From a virus, in the IMG/VR virus record IMGVR_UViG_3300042938_002633, positions 1 through 37,826 of that record: a stretch of DNA of 37,826 bases. One strand, written 5' to 3'. Position 1 is the stretch's first letter, and every line of letters begins with the position of its first letter. The translations under genes were made by a program, and so were the position numbers. Shown here piece after piece: positions 28,842 through 35,349 of this stretch. Below the pieces are notes generated by a model, which was given only the letters and a program-made list of their open reading frames with translations, was not told the DNA's origin and searched no databases.

Positions 28842-29860
28842 TGAAAATATGTATAGTATCAGATACCTGGAATAATATTAATGGTGTTGCCACAACCATG
28901 AAAGCTTTGGTCCATGAGCTTGAAAAACGTGGTCACACAGTTCTGGTAATAGAGCCATCTTTATTTAAGACTATTAAACCATGGTTTTATCCGGATAATG
29001 ATATCGCTATCAATTTCTGGAAAACAATTGATCTTATTGAGGAATTTCAACCAGATGCAATTCATATAAGCACTGAAGGGACTTTAGGCTTTGCTGCTAG
29101 ATGGTACTGTAAAATAAAAAAGAATAATATCCCACACAATACTAGTTATCATACAAAATTTCCTGAATATCTAAAAATTCACATTGGATTGCCATTAAAA
29201 GCTGGTTATTTTTTGATGAGATTATTTCATAAATTTTCACAAAGAATATTAGTCACTACAAAAAGTATGAAAAAAGAACTTGAAGATCAAGGATTTAAAA
29301 ATTTAGTTGTATGGACCAGAGGTGTAGATAGATCTATATTTAATAGTTCCCCAAGAGTAAAATCTTTAAAACAACAACCTATATTATTATGTGTTAGTAG
29401 AGCAAGTAGAGAAAAAGGCTTAGATGATTTCTGTGGTCTAAAAACCAATGGGATTAAACTTCTAATAGGTGATGGCCCATATCTAGATAAATTAAGACAA
29501 AAATATCCAGATGTTTTATTTTTAGGTTTTAAACAAGGTGATGAATTAGCTTATTATTATGCAAATGCTGATGTATTTGTTTTTCCAAGTAAATCAGATA
29601 CTTTTGGTGTTGTAATGATTGAAGCCATGGCATGCGGAACACCAATAGCAGCATACCCAGTAACAGGCCCCATTGATGTCATCAACGAAGGTGTTACTGG
29701 GTGCATGGATTCTAATCTGGAACTAGCAATTGAAAAATGCTTAACTTTAGATAGACAAAAAGTTATGGACAGTAGCAATCATTTTTCATGGGAAAAAACA
29801 ACAGATATTTTTCTTGAAAATCTTGTTGTTATTAAGAATGGCGGAGCGCATAGTATTTGA
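28841..29860 (+). CDS. GT4 glycosyltransferase, Agt-like
   Basis: A 339-residue group 1 glycosyltransferase. N-terminal Rossmann part: IVSDTWNNINGVATTMKAL and HISTEGTLGFAARW. C-terminal part: KGLDDF, GDGP, FVFPSKSDTFGVVMIEAMAC, the nucleotide-sugar E(x7)E motif. The GVATTM start and STEGTLG match the diacylglycerol/mannosyl transferase branch to which alphaproteobacterial Agt belongs. With the PlcP-like gene it would turn diacylglycerol into glycolipid that replaces phospholipid. Its end overlaps a tRNA-Ser on the other strand. Confidence 0.82.
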   Translation: MKICIVSDTWNNINGVATTMKALVHELEKRGHTVLVIEPSLFKTIKPWFYPDNDIAINFWKTIDLIEEFQPDAIHISTEGTLGFAARWYCKIKKNNIPHNTSYHTKFPEYLKIHIGLPLKAGYFLMRLFHKFSQRILVTTKSMKKELEDQGFKNLVVWTRGVDRSIFNSSPRVKSLKQQPILLCVSRASREKGLDDFCGLKTNGIKLLIGDGPYLDKLRQKYPDVLFLGFKQGDELAYYYANADVFVFPSKSDTFGVVMIEAMACGTPIAAYPVTGPIDVINEGVTGCMDSNLELAIEKCLTLDRQKVMDSSNHFSWEKTTDIFLENLVVIKNGGAHSI

Positions 29861-29930
29861 AACTAAAACTTATTTCTAAGTCCACATTCCTTAGCAGGGA
29901 AGTCCGGCACGCCTGTCCGGTTTACGCTCC
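29839..29930 (-). tRNA. tRNA-Ser (GCT)
   Basis: Acceptor GGAGCGT/GCGCTCC (8 bp possible), D-arm CCGG/CCGG, anticodon loop CTGCTAA, variable arm ACTTA/TAAGT, T-loop TTCAAAT, CCA encoded. Its 3' end overlaps the last 22 nt of the glycosyltransferase gene on the other strand. Confidence 0.88.
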
Positions 29931-29939
29931 AATATTCAG

Positions 29940-30013
29940 TGGCGCCGCATGGGGGAATTGAACCCCCGCTATCCGCTGGACAGGCGGACGTCCTACCATT
30001 AAACGAATGCGAC
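29940..30013 (-). tRNA. tRNA-Asp (GTC)
   Basis: Anticodon loop CTGTCCA on TCCGC/GCGGA, acceptor GTCGCAT/ATGCGGC, CCA encoded. Confidence 0.92.
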
Positions 30014-30019
30014 TTAACT

Positions 30020-30106
30020 TGGCGGGGGAAATCGGACTCGAACCAATTAAAATTTGTTGCTGTAGTTATCCAGCTGGATAAATCCACACCACGTGGAATC
30101 TCCCCC
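30020..30106 (-). tRNA. tRNA-like gene with palindromic anticodon arm
   Basis: Good acceptor (GGGGGAG/TTCCCCC), D-arm (TCCA/TGGA), T-arm (ATTGG-TTCGAGT-CCGAT) and CCA. The anticodon region is the palindrome TTATCCAGCTGGATAA, giving only 6- or 8-nt loops, and a long variable region follows. Isotype cannot be assigned; it may not decode. Confidence 0.65.
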
Positions 30107-30138
30107 ATAACTCTACATATGTAGAGTAACTCTATTAT

Positions 30139-30213
30139 TGGTGGAAGTAGTGGGACTCAAACCCACCAGGCTGGCTCCGTGCAAGGGAACCCCGGGTACT
30201 CTGCCCTACCCCC
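30139..30213 (-). tRNA. tRNA-Ala (TGC)
   Basis: Anticodon loop CTTGCAC on GTTCC/GGAGC; acceptor GGGGGTA/TACTTCC with two G-T pairs; T-loop TTTGAGT; CCA encoded. D-arm irregular. Confidence 0.8.
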
Positions 30214-30219
30214 AAAAAT

Positions 30220-30295
30220 TGGTGAATCTTGCTGGTCCCGACCCAGCGACCTCTTGCATGTCAAGCAAGTGCTCTCCCAACTGAGCTAAAGATTC
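30220..30295 (-). tRNA. tRNA-Val (GAC)
   Basis: Acceptor GAATCTT/AAGATTC, anticodon loop TTGACAT, CCA encoded. T-loop GTCGGGA departs from TTCRA (54 and 58 both G). Confidence 0.85.
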
Positions 30296-30302
30296 ATTAT
30301 TG

Positions 30303-30400
30303 TTAACCGCCCCAATTAGTCAACATATTAGTCGGGTAATATCCGATGTAGTTGACATTATCAAGAAACGACCCGTGATCAACTCAGGTTAGGCGATTAA
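30303..30400 (-). ncRNA. Structured spacer with pseudoknot potential
   Basis: Outer helix TTAACCGCC/GGCGATTAA (8 of 9 paired). Inside, GTCAAC/GTTGAC (30319-30324, 30351-30356) encloses ATATTA-GTCGGG-TAATAT, whose loop CGGGT can pair with ACCCG (30371-30375). No reading frame. Strand assumed from flanking tRNAs. Confidence 0.55.
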
Positions 30401-30402
30401 GT

Positions 30403-30479
30403 TGGTACCTGTGACTGGATTTGAACCAGCAACATCTAGTTTCTAAAACTAGCATCTCTACCAATTGGACTACACAGGC
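30403..30479 (-). tRNA. tRNA-Leu (TAG)
   Basis: Acceptor GCCTGTG/CACAGGT, anticodon loop TTTAGAA on CTAGT/ACTAG, T-loop TTCAAAT, CCA encoded. Confidence 0.92.
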
Positions 30480-30485
30480 ATAAAG

Positions 30486-30562
30486 TGGAACTCCCGACAG
30501 GATTCAAACCTGCAACCAATAGCTTCGTAAACTAGTGCTCTATTCAGTTGAGCTACGGGAGT
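30486..30562 (-). tRNA. tRNA-Arg (ACG)
   Basis: Acceptor ACTCCCG/CGGGAGT, anticodon loop TTACGAA, T-loop TTTGAAT, CCA encoded. Confidence 0.9.
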
Positions 30563-30568
30563 ATAAAG

Positions 30569-30643
30569 TGGAGCTGATAATCGGACTCGAACCGATAACA
30601 ACTTCGTTGGCAACGAAGAATTCTACCATTGAATTATATCAGC
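30569..30643 (-). tRNA. tRNA-Gly (GCC)
   Basis: Acceptor GCTGATA/TATCAGC, anticodon loop TTGCCAA on CTTCG/CGAAG, T-loop TTCGAGT, CCA encoded. Confidence 0.92.
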
Positions 30644-30647
30644 AAAG

Positions 30648-30723
30648 TGGTAGCCATCCTAGGATTCGAACCTAGACAAACTTGAGTCAGAGTCAAGCGC
30701 ACTAGCCGTTATGCTAGATGGCT
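30648..30723 (-). tRNA. tRNA-Gln (CTG)
   Basis: Acceptor AGCCATC/GATGGCT, anticodon loop CTCTGAC on CTTGA/TCAAG, CCA encoded. Confidence 0.92.
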
Positions 30724-30733
30724 TCAATAAGAT

Positions 30734-30808
30734 TGGCAGCCTCTCCAAGATTCGAACTTGGACTTTACAGATTCAAAGTCTGTTGCACTACCGTTATGCT
30801 AAGAGGCT
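30734..30808 (-). tRNA. tRNA-Gln (TTG)
   Basis: Acceptor AGCCTCT/AGAGGCT, anticodon loop CTTTGAA, T-loop TTCGAAT, CCA encoded. Confidence 0.92.
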
Positions 30809-30814
30809 ATATTA

Positions 30815-30890
30815 TGGTGCCGCCTCTCTGAATCGAACAGAGTTTTCACCTTCTTCAGAGGCACGTGAGCACCAGCTTCACCAAGGCGGC
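30815..30890 (-). tRNA. tRNA-Phe (GAA)
   Basis: Acceptor GCCGCCT/AGGCGGC, anticodon loop CTGAAGA, T-arm CTCTG-TTCGATT-CAGAG, CCA encoded. Confidence 0.9.
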
Positions 30891-30896
30891 ATTAAG

Positions 30897-31082
30897 TCAA
30901 TTGCAATATGGTTCAATTTCAACAGTTGTAATATGTTTAAGTCTACCAGAACCTTTGCAATTATAGCAAGTTTTATAGATTGTGTCGTATTCTCTTTTAT
31001 GATAATTGACACATTCTTCGTAAGAAGTTTGACCAGTACCTTTACAAGTTTTACAAAGAATAATCTCTACTGTTTTTGTCAT
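30897..31082 (-). CDS. DnaJ-type zinc finger small protein
   Basis: Sixty-one residues with two CxxCxGxG motifs (CKTCKGTG and CYNCKGSG), as in the DnaJ cysteine-rich domain. Such stand-alone fingers bind unfolded protein or RNA. GAGGAAG precedes the ATG; a longer frame would start inside tRNA-Val. It sits between tRNAs, probably on the same transcript. Confidence 0.78.
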   Translation of the reverse strand: MTKTVEIILCKTCKGTGQTSYEECVNYHKREYDTIYKTCYNCKGSGRLKHITTVEIEPYCN

Positions 31083-31099
31083 AACTTCCTCACATAATA

Positions 31100-31175
31100 T
31101 GGTACCTGATGACGGGATTGAACCGCCGACATTCTGCGTGTAAAGCAGATGCAACTACCGCTGTGCTAATCAGGC
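31100..31175 (-). tRNA. tRNA-Val (TAC)
   Basis: Acceptor GCCTGAT/ATCAGGT, anticodon loop TTTACAC on TCTGC/GCAGA, T-loop TTCAATC, CCA encoded. Confidence 0.9.
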
Positions 31176-31183
31176 ATTAAAGT

Positions 31184-31299
31184 TTACATATAGTTGATCC
31201 CTCAAACTCACTTACTCTTGGATCAAGCTTCTATATCGTTATAAATCGTAGAGTTATCCATTTATAACTAAGTGACCGGCGCTAACCGCATATATGTAA
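31184..31299 (-). ncRNA. Compact structured RNA with pseudoknot
   Basis: Four perfect helices in 116 nt: TTACATATA/TATATGTAA (9 bp, closing), TTGATCC/GGATCAA (7), GTTATAAAT/ATTTATAAC (9), and TCACTTA (31208-31214, in the loop of the second) with TAAGTGA (31269-31275), a 7-bp pseudoknot. No reading frame. Lies between tRNA-Val and tRNA-Pro. Confidence 0.7.
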
Positions 31300-31306
31300 T
31301 TTATAA

Positions 31307-31381
31307 TGGTCCGGATGGAGAGTATCGAAATCTCGGCCTCTAGTTCCCAAAACTAGCGCTCTTCCTCTGAGCTACACCCGG
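31307..31381 (-). tRNA. tRNA-Pro (TGG)
   Basis: Acceptor CCGGGTG/CATCCGG, anticodon loop TTTGGGA on CTAGT/ACTAG, T-loop TTCGATA, CCA encoded. Confidence 0.9.
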
Positions 31382-31537
31382 TTATTTTTTAAGTTCAAGA
31401 ATTCGTTTAGCCAAATAATTCTTTACAACTACTGTTTCTTCATCTTGTTGATCTAGAGGTAAAAGATCAATGACATTTCTCAATTCATGATCAAAGGCTG
31501 AAGCTTTAAGCATCTGAATTGAATAACTGTCAGGCAT
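31382..31537 (-). CDS. 51-residue hypothetical protein
   Basis: MPDSYSIQMLKASAFDHELR onward, acidic helical, ending in KRILELKK. AGAGGAA precedes the ATG, and a promoter lies upstream. The stop abuts the first base of tRNA-Pro. Function unknown. Confidence 0.65.
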   Translation of the reverse strand: MPDSYSIQMLKASAFDHELRNVIDLLPLDQQDEETVVVKNYLAKRILELKK

Positions 31538-31565
31538 TTAAATTCCTCTCAATCAGTATAAGTTA

Positions 31566-31593
31566 TTTATACCACAACTAGCAGATTTGTCAA
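31566..31593 (-). promoter_or_regulatory. Promoter (with TATAAATA core)
   Basis: TTGACA (31588-31593), 16 nt spacer, TATAAA (31566-31571) continuing to TATAAATA, as at hsp20. It would drive the 51-residue gene and the downstream tRNAs. Confidence 0.7.
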
Positions 31594-31596
31594 CAA

Positions 31597-32016
31597 TTAA
31601 TTGCACCAGCTAGCTTTTTTACCACCATCATATGGTCTAGCATGACCAGATTCTATTAGCATTTTCTTAAGACTCTTGCCATCTAGAATAAGATCGCCTA
31701 GAACTCTACCGCCATATTTATCCCAACTTACAAGAATAACTTCATGTCGAGTAGCAGTGCCGACCATTCTCTTAGTAAAGTTTGTAGCTCTAAGAGCCTT
31801 ATCTGCTTCTGCCCGACATTTAGCTAAACTACCTTTTTCGGGTGTATCAACCTCAATAATCCTAAGCTTTAGGACTTGTTTTAGTTCAACTGGGAGAAAT
31901 GGAGCATCAAACTCAATAGTATCTCCATCAAGTACTCGAGTAACTCTGTACTGATATGGATTAGCTAGAGCAGAGGTAGCATATAGTGATATTAAAAAAG
32001 CTAGAATATATTTCAT
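31597..32016 (-). CDS. Exported thermonuclease (SNase-like)
   Basis: A 139-residue staphylococcal-nuclease-like enzyme. Signal peptide MKYILAFLISLYATSALA; VTRVLDGDTIEFD (first strand pair), LRIIEVDTPE (catalytic Arg and Ca-binding Asp), then DKYGGRVLGDL (catalytic Arg) and HARPYDGG. It should degrade DNA or RNA in the periplasm, perhaps blocking superinfecting DNA. Only 4 nt from tRNA-Cys. Confidence 0.92.
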   Translation of the reverse strand: MKYILAFLISLYATSALANPYQYRVTRVLDGDTIEFDAPFLPVELKQVLKLRIIEVDTPEKGSLAKCRAEADKALRATNFTKRMVGTATRHEVILVSWDKYGGRVLGDLILDGKSLKKMLIESGHARPYDGGKKASWCN

Positions 32017-32020
32017 AAGT

Positions 32021-32096
32021 TGGAGACTCCACCCAGATTTGAACTGAGATTAAAAGGATTTGCAGTCCTCTGCCTAGCCATTCGAGCCATGGAGTC
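32021..32096 (-). tRNA. tRNA-Cys (GCA)
   Basis: Acceptor GACTCCA/TGGAGTC, anticodon loop CTGCAAA on AGGA/TCCT, T-arm CTCAG-TTCAAAT-CTGGG, CCA encoded. Its 5' end overlaps the end of a short gene. Confidence 0.92.
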
Positions 32097-32250
32097 GATA
32101 ACGCCATTGTGTATTATAAAAGTTTATTTTAGCAAGATCACTTTTATAATAGTTGAATTGATTTCGTTTAATCTCGGGAAGATTGTCAAACCATTCCCAA
32201 AATGACTGATTGAATTCTTTAGTGTCTATATGTTGATCTATATCTTGCAT
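32074..32250 (-). CDS. Small conserved phage protein
   Basis: Fifty-eight residues, MQDIDQHIDTKEFNQSFWEW onward, with FDNLPEIKRNQFNYYKSD; similar short proteins occur in T4-like phages (from memory). AGG precedes the ATG; a longer frame would start inside tRNA-Ser. The last codons, including a TAG stop, lie in tRNA-Cys. Function unknown. Confidence 0.65.
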   Translation of the reverse strand: MQDIDQHIDTKEFNQSFWEWFDNLPEIKRNQFNYYKSDLAKINFYNTQWRYRLHGSNG

Positions 32251-32266
32251 TGTAGACCTAAAAAAA

Positions 32267-32359
32267 TGGCGGAGAGCGGGTACACTCGAAGTCCAAACCT
32301 TTTTAAGGGTTCGCATCGCTTTCAAGGCGAGCCCGGTACGCCTGTCCGGTTCACTCTCC
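32267..32359 (-). tRNA. tRNA-Ser (TGA)
   Basis: Anticodon loop CTTGAAA on TCGC/GCGA; 7-8 bp acceptor (GGAGAGTG/CGCTCTCC), variable arm AACC/GGTT, T-loop TTCGAGT, CCA encoded. D-arm CCGG/CCGG matches the tRNA-Ser(GCT), so the two are related by duplication. Confidence 0.85.
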
Positions 32360-32372
32360 GTATTATTTAAGT

Positions 32373-32448
32373 TGGGGTGAGTGACGGGTATTGATCCCGC
32401 TTAGATGGTTTCACAGACCACCGTCCATACCTACTGACTCCACTCACC
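32373..32448 (-). tRNA. tRNA-His (GTG)
   Basis: Anticodon loop CTGTGAA on TGGT/ACCA; the extra G-1:C73 pair expected of tRNA-His is encoded; T-loop ATCAATA (T54 changed to A); CCA encoded. The 80 nt upstream up to the barrel gene is non-coding with short inverted repeats and no clear tRNA. Confidence 0.88.
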
Positions 32449-32530
32449 ATAAAATGTTTCGGGAGAGATTACCAATTCTCAAATTAAGACATGGATTGTC
32501 GGGTGTTTATCCCACGTCCCCGTATTTATT

Positions 32531-33040
32531 TTAGAACTTATAAGATGCACCAACCATAAAAATATGGTCATCACGAACACGAGCATTAGAACCATTCATT
32601 GAACGGACATTACGCCAGCGAAGATCAGCATCAAGATTATCAGTGATCATGACACGTGTTCCTAGTCCTAGATTATAAACCGGAGAAGCAACACCACTCT
32701 TAACTGCACCTAGGGAATCAAAAGCATAACCTACACCTGCCACTGCATATGGTGTTAGAGTAGTGCCAGGGATTCGGTACTGCGGAACAACATTTGCAAA
32801 TACCATAGTTCCAGAACCTGTTCCGGTCTTCCAAGCATTTTCTACAGTAACTTCACCACGGAGAAAACGATTGACTTGATATCCACCATTTAAACCAATG
32901 GTAACTTGATCATTCTTACCTGTAAATGATCCTACCTGCCCACCGACAAAAAATCCACTATCGGAAGCGTTCTTACTCTGGGCAATTGCAACCGAAGTCA
33001 TACCAAGTGCCATAATTGTAGCCATAAGAATAGTCTTCAT
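32531..33040 (-). CDS. Outer-membrane beta-barrel protein (OmpA/opacity-like)
   Basis: A 169-residue protein with signal peptide MKTILMATIMALGMTSVAIA; the mature part shows alternating strands (FFVGGQVGSF, GLNGGYQVNRFLRGEVTVEN, YAVAGVGYAF) and ends HIFMVGASYKF with the C-terminal Phe signal for barrel assembly. About eight strands are expected. Phage genomes seldom carry such proteins; changing the host surface or masking receptors is an inference. Confidence 0.85.
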   Translation of the reverse strand: MKTILMATIMALGMTSVAIAQSKNASDSGFFVGGQVGSFTGKNDQVTIGLNGGYQVNRFLRGEVTVENAWKTGTGSGTMVFANVVPQYRIPGTTLTPYAVAGVGYAFDSLGAVKSGVASPVYNLGLGTRVMITDNLDADLRWRNVRSMNGSNARVRDDHIFMVGASYKF

Positions 33041-33064
33041 ATTTATATCCTTTTCATTGAAAAA

Positions 33065-33153
33065 TGGTGGGGAGGATAGGATTCGAACCTACAATGTTTC
33101 TAATGTAACAGTTTTACAGACTGCCGTCCCACCACCGTCGGAACAGCCTCCCC
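33065..33153 (-). tRNA. tRNA-Tyr (GTA)
   Basis: Acceptor GGGGAGG/CCTCCCC, anticodon loop CTGTAAA on CAGT/ACTG, long variable arm, T-loop TTCGAAT, CCA encoded. Confidence 0.92.
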
Positions 33154-33164
33154 ATTATTTATTT

Positions 33165-33193
33165 AATATATCACACTATAGTTAGTGTGTCAA
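33165..33193 (-). promoter_or_regulatory. Promoter for tRNA-Tyr and downstream genes
   Basis: TTGACA (33188-33193), 17 nt spacer with palindrome CACTA/TAGTG, TATATT (33165-33170). Confidence 0.7.
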
Positions 33194-33826
33194 TTAAATT
33201 CCTTTACCTGAGCTCAAAATTATCTTAGAGATGTGTTCAAGCCTCTCGATATGCTCATAAGCTCTCCAAGGAGTCTTATCAACTGAAACCACACCATGAC
33301 CTTTAATACCGACAATATTAAACTCAGTTTCACCGGTAGCCATATTTAGCTTCATGTTTTCCATACAAGCTTCAGCTAAATCCCAAGAAATAGGAGGAAC
33401 ATCATCAGTGCTTTTAGCTACTTTAGTATATCTAGCAATCTCAGGAAAGTGATCTTTAAGCCGATGAAGTTCTAGACCAGCATGCATAGCGGCAACTGTA
33501 TAAGTTGAATGAGTATGAATTACTACCCGAGTTTCCCAATCCTTTGGAAGCAATCGTTGTAGCATGTAGTGCAATGGAAACTCACCCGACGGCTTTAAAC
33601 CAAGAGAAATATTTGTATAAGGAAGAGCAATTGGTGAACGATCTTCCTTTAGTGAAGTGGATAGTTTCTTAAACTGATCTGGCTTAAGAGTCTGTTTTCG
33701 CATATCTGTTGGAGATAGATAGAAAAAGTCTTGACCTCTATAGCGTAGAGATACATTCCCATCTCTAGAAGTCATAAGCCCTTTTTCATAGGCTTCAACC
33801 ATTAAGTCACAACACGTTTCAAGCAT
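33194..33826 (-). CDS. Class II aldolase/adducin family protein
   Basis: A 210-residue protein: TSRDGNVSLRYRG (the GN.S substrate-phosphate loop), YLSPTDMRK, LKPSGEFPLHYML (the E/H region) and VVIHTHSTYTVAA, the HxH zinc motif, with a later KGHGVVSV supplying the third His. Relatives act on fuculose-, ribulose- or methylthioribulose-phosphates. Substrate is unknown; it could process sugars for glycan or nucleotide modification. Confidence 0.88.
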   Translation of the reverse strand: MLETCCDLMVEAYEKGLMTSRDGNVSLRYRGQDFFYLSPTDMRKQTLKPDQFKKLSTSLKEDRSPIALPYTNISLGLKPSGEFPLHYMLQRLLPKDWETRVVIHTHSTYTVAAMHAGLELHRLKDHFPEIARYTKVAKSTDDVPPISWDLAEACMENMKLNMATGETEFNIVGIKGHGVVSVDKTPWRAYEHIERLEHISKIILSSGKGI

Positions 33827-33836
33827 ATTTTAAACC

Positions 33837-34532
33837 TTAAGATGTTTTCTTATAAGAAGCTTTAATATTACCTTTTTCAAGGACTGTAAAGCCATGATCA
33901 AAAATAATTTTTTCAAATAAATCATGATTATACATCCAGATATCATCTGCAACAAAAACTGTGCCGATGGTTGATCTTTCTGCAAAGAATTTTGTTTCTA
34001 ATTCAACTGCTTCATTGTGATGTGGACCATCAAAGAAAACAAATGCATATTGATTTTCTAGTTTCTTAACTTGATTATAGACGGGCACACCATCGCTAAA
34101 TCTAGCAAAAAATTCACTGTCTTCCATACAAAAGAAAGTAAAATTAATACCTTTGCTAAAAGCATAATAATACAAAGAAGGAATTATTTTATTCCGCATT
34201 TCATTTGAATAATCAAGCTTTATGGGCTGGGTTATATCTTTAGAAGTAGGATCACCAGAAACTGGCGTGCCTGGATAATGTTGTGTTACATTTAAATTTG
34301 TGCAGATATATTCAATATTTCCATAAGGATCAATACAAAACATTGAACGATCCGTATCTGAATTATATACTAGAGAATCAATGATGATTCTAGCAGAACC
34401 ACCCATTCTGGTGCCTATTTCAACTATAGCTCCAGGAACATCTTTACACTCTAAAACCGCTTTATGTAAAATTTCATATTCCGAACTATCGGTTGTGAAT
34501 AAATCATCTAGAAAAAATCTAACTACACTCAT
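33837..34532 (-). CDS. TylF/CmcI-like class I methyltransferase
   Basis: A 231-residue protein with GAIVEIGTRMGGSARIIIDS (SAM-binding glycine loop), MFCIDPYGN (acidic end of strand 2) and AFVFFDGPHHNEAVELE, typical of TylF/CmcI-like O-methyltransferases acting on sugars. In phages such enzymes are often linked to glycan decoration. It ends 10 nt before the aldolase gene, suggesting joint action. Confidence 0.72.
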   Translation of the reverse strand: MSVVRFFLDDLFTTDSSEYEILHKAVLECKDVPGAIVEIGTRMGGSARIIIDSLVYNSDTDRSMFCIDPYGNIEYICTNLNVTQHYPGTPVSGDPTSKDITQPIKLDYSNEMRNKIIPSLYYYAFSKGINFTFFCMEDSEFFARFSDGVPVYNQVKKLENQYAFVFFDGPHHNEAVELETKFFAERSTIGTVFVADDIWMYNHDLFEKIIFDHGFTVLEKGNIKASYKKTS

Positions 34533-34553
34533 ATCATTATCCTAAAAGCAAAT

Positions 34554-34625
34554 TGGTGCCTTCACGTGGTAACGCTCCACGATCTAGTCGCTTATGAGAC
34601 GACCGAGATCACTTGATCTGAAGGC
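34554..34625 (-). tRNA. tRNA-Met (CAT) with atypical elbow
   Basis: Acceptor GCCTTCA/TGAAGGC, anticodon loop CTCATAA on GTCGT/GCGAC, CCA encoded. The T-loop is AGCGTTA (A54, T58: a swapped pair) and the D-arm is reduced to GATC-AAGT-GATC. The GIY-YIG gene's TAG stop lies inside it. Could be a lysidine-type tRNA-Ile. Confidence 0.8.
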
Positions 34626-35282
34626 ATTTATATTTCTACCACGATACCAATTATCAGGCATCGGTTCATCTAATTTTATTTTTTTATTATTGGTACCATC
34701 AGTTATCCAAATGGTACCAAATTGTGAATTTTTCTCACCATTGTGTTTATGTTTGTGAGATAAAGACATTTTTTGTTTTGTATGTGATGTGTGGTTTTTC
34801 CCAAAGAAATGGTTTAAAGAACCAATTTTACTAGATAGATATAATGGGTCTTTTTCTAAGATTGCTTTTAGTTTAGAATTAGCAATATTTGAAAGAACAG
34901 ATCTCCAATTTTCACCATATTTACTTTCTAAAATAAGATCAGTTGCTTTACGACCGTTTTGATATACTTTTGTTTCAGGATTCATAATAGGAGATAATTT
35001 ATTTTCATTAACATATCCCCATCCACCTTCCCCACCAGGACAAAGATTATAACTACTTTCACTTAAAACTACATATATTTTTTCAGCTTCATCCATTTCT
35101 TTTTCGGTATTAAAAAAACCAAGTATTTCTTTCTCAAAGTTTTCTTTACCGTGTTTTTTGATGGCGGCTTTGATAAGTTTTCCTGAGCCCATATAACCAT
35201 CATCTAATTTTTTAGTCTTGTGTTTACCAATATAAAATTTATTATTAATCTTATTGGTAATTTTGTATATAGTATAGTACAT
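34584..35282 (-). CDS. GIY-YIG homing endonuclease (copy B)
   Basis: A 232-residue paralogue of 18661-19347. IYKITNKINNKFYIGKHKTK and YMGSGKLIKAAIKKHGKENF are nearly identical; the middle differs; NSQFGTIWITDG near the end again matches. The last ~14 residues (AFRSSDLGRLISD) are read from tRNA-Met sequence and end in TAG. It lies between two tRNA-Met genes and is preceded by the shared hairpin at 35293-35341. Confidence 0.93.
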   Translation of the reverse strand: MYYTIYKITNKINNKFYIGKHKTKKLDDGYMGSGKLIKAAIKKHGKENFEKEILGFFNTEKEMDEAEKIYVVLSESSYNLCPGGEGGWGYVNENKLSPIMNPETKVYQNGRKATDLILESKYGENWRSVLSNIANSKLKAILEKDPLYLSSKIGSLNHFFGKNHTSHTKQKMSLSHKHKHNGEKNSQFGTIWITDGTNNKKIKLDEPMPDNWYRGRNINAFRSSDLGRLISD

Positions 35283-35292
35283 TTAAGCTAAC

Positions 35293-35341
35293 CCTTGATT
35301 ATATAATAGTCTTATTGATATTGCTATTTATATAATCAAGG
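35293..35341 (-). repeat. Hairpin of the GIY-YIG element (copy B)
   Basis: CCTTGATTATATAATAG and CTATTTATATAATCAAGG pair around the loop TCTTATTGATATTG, identical to copy A's loop. The stem sequence differs from copy A but stays complementary. Confidence 0.88.
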
Positions 35342-35349
35342 TGCTTATG

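Noticed and set aside
29863-30108. 81-residue minus-strand frame
   Set aside because: Runs through three tRNA genes; a by-product of tRNA sequence.
32449-32530. Additional degenerate tRNA between tRNA-His and the barrel gene
   Set aside because: CGGG/CCCG ends pair, but no T-loop, D-arm or anticodon arm could be placed; left as unexplained non-coding sequence, possibly a terminator.
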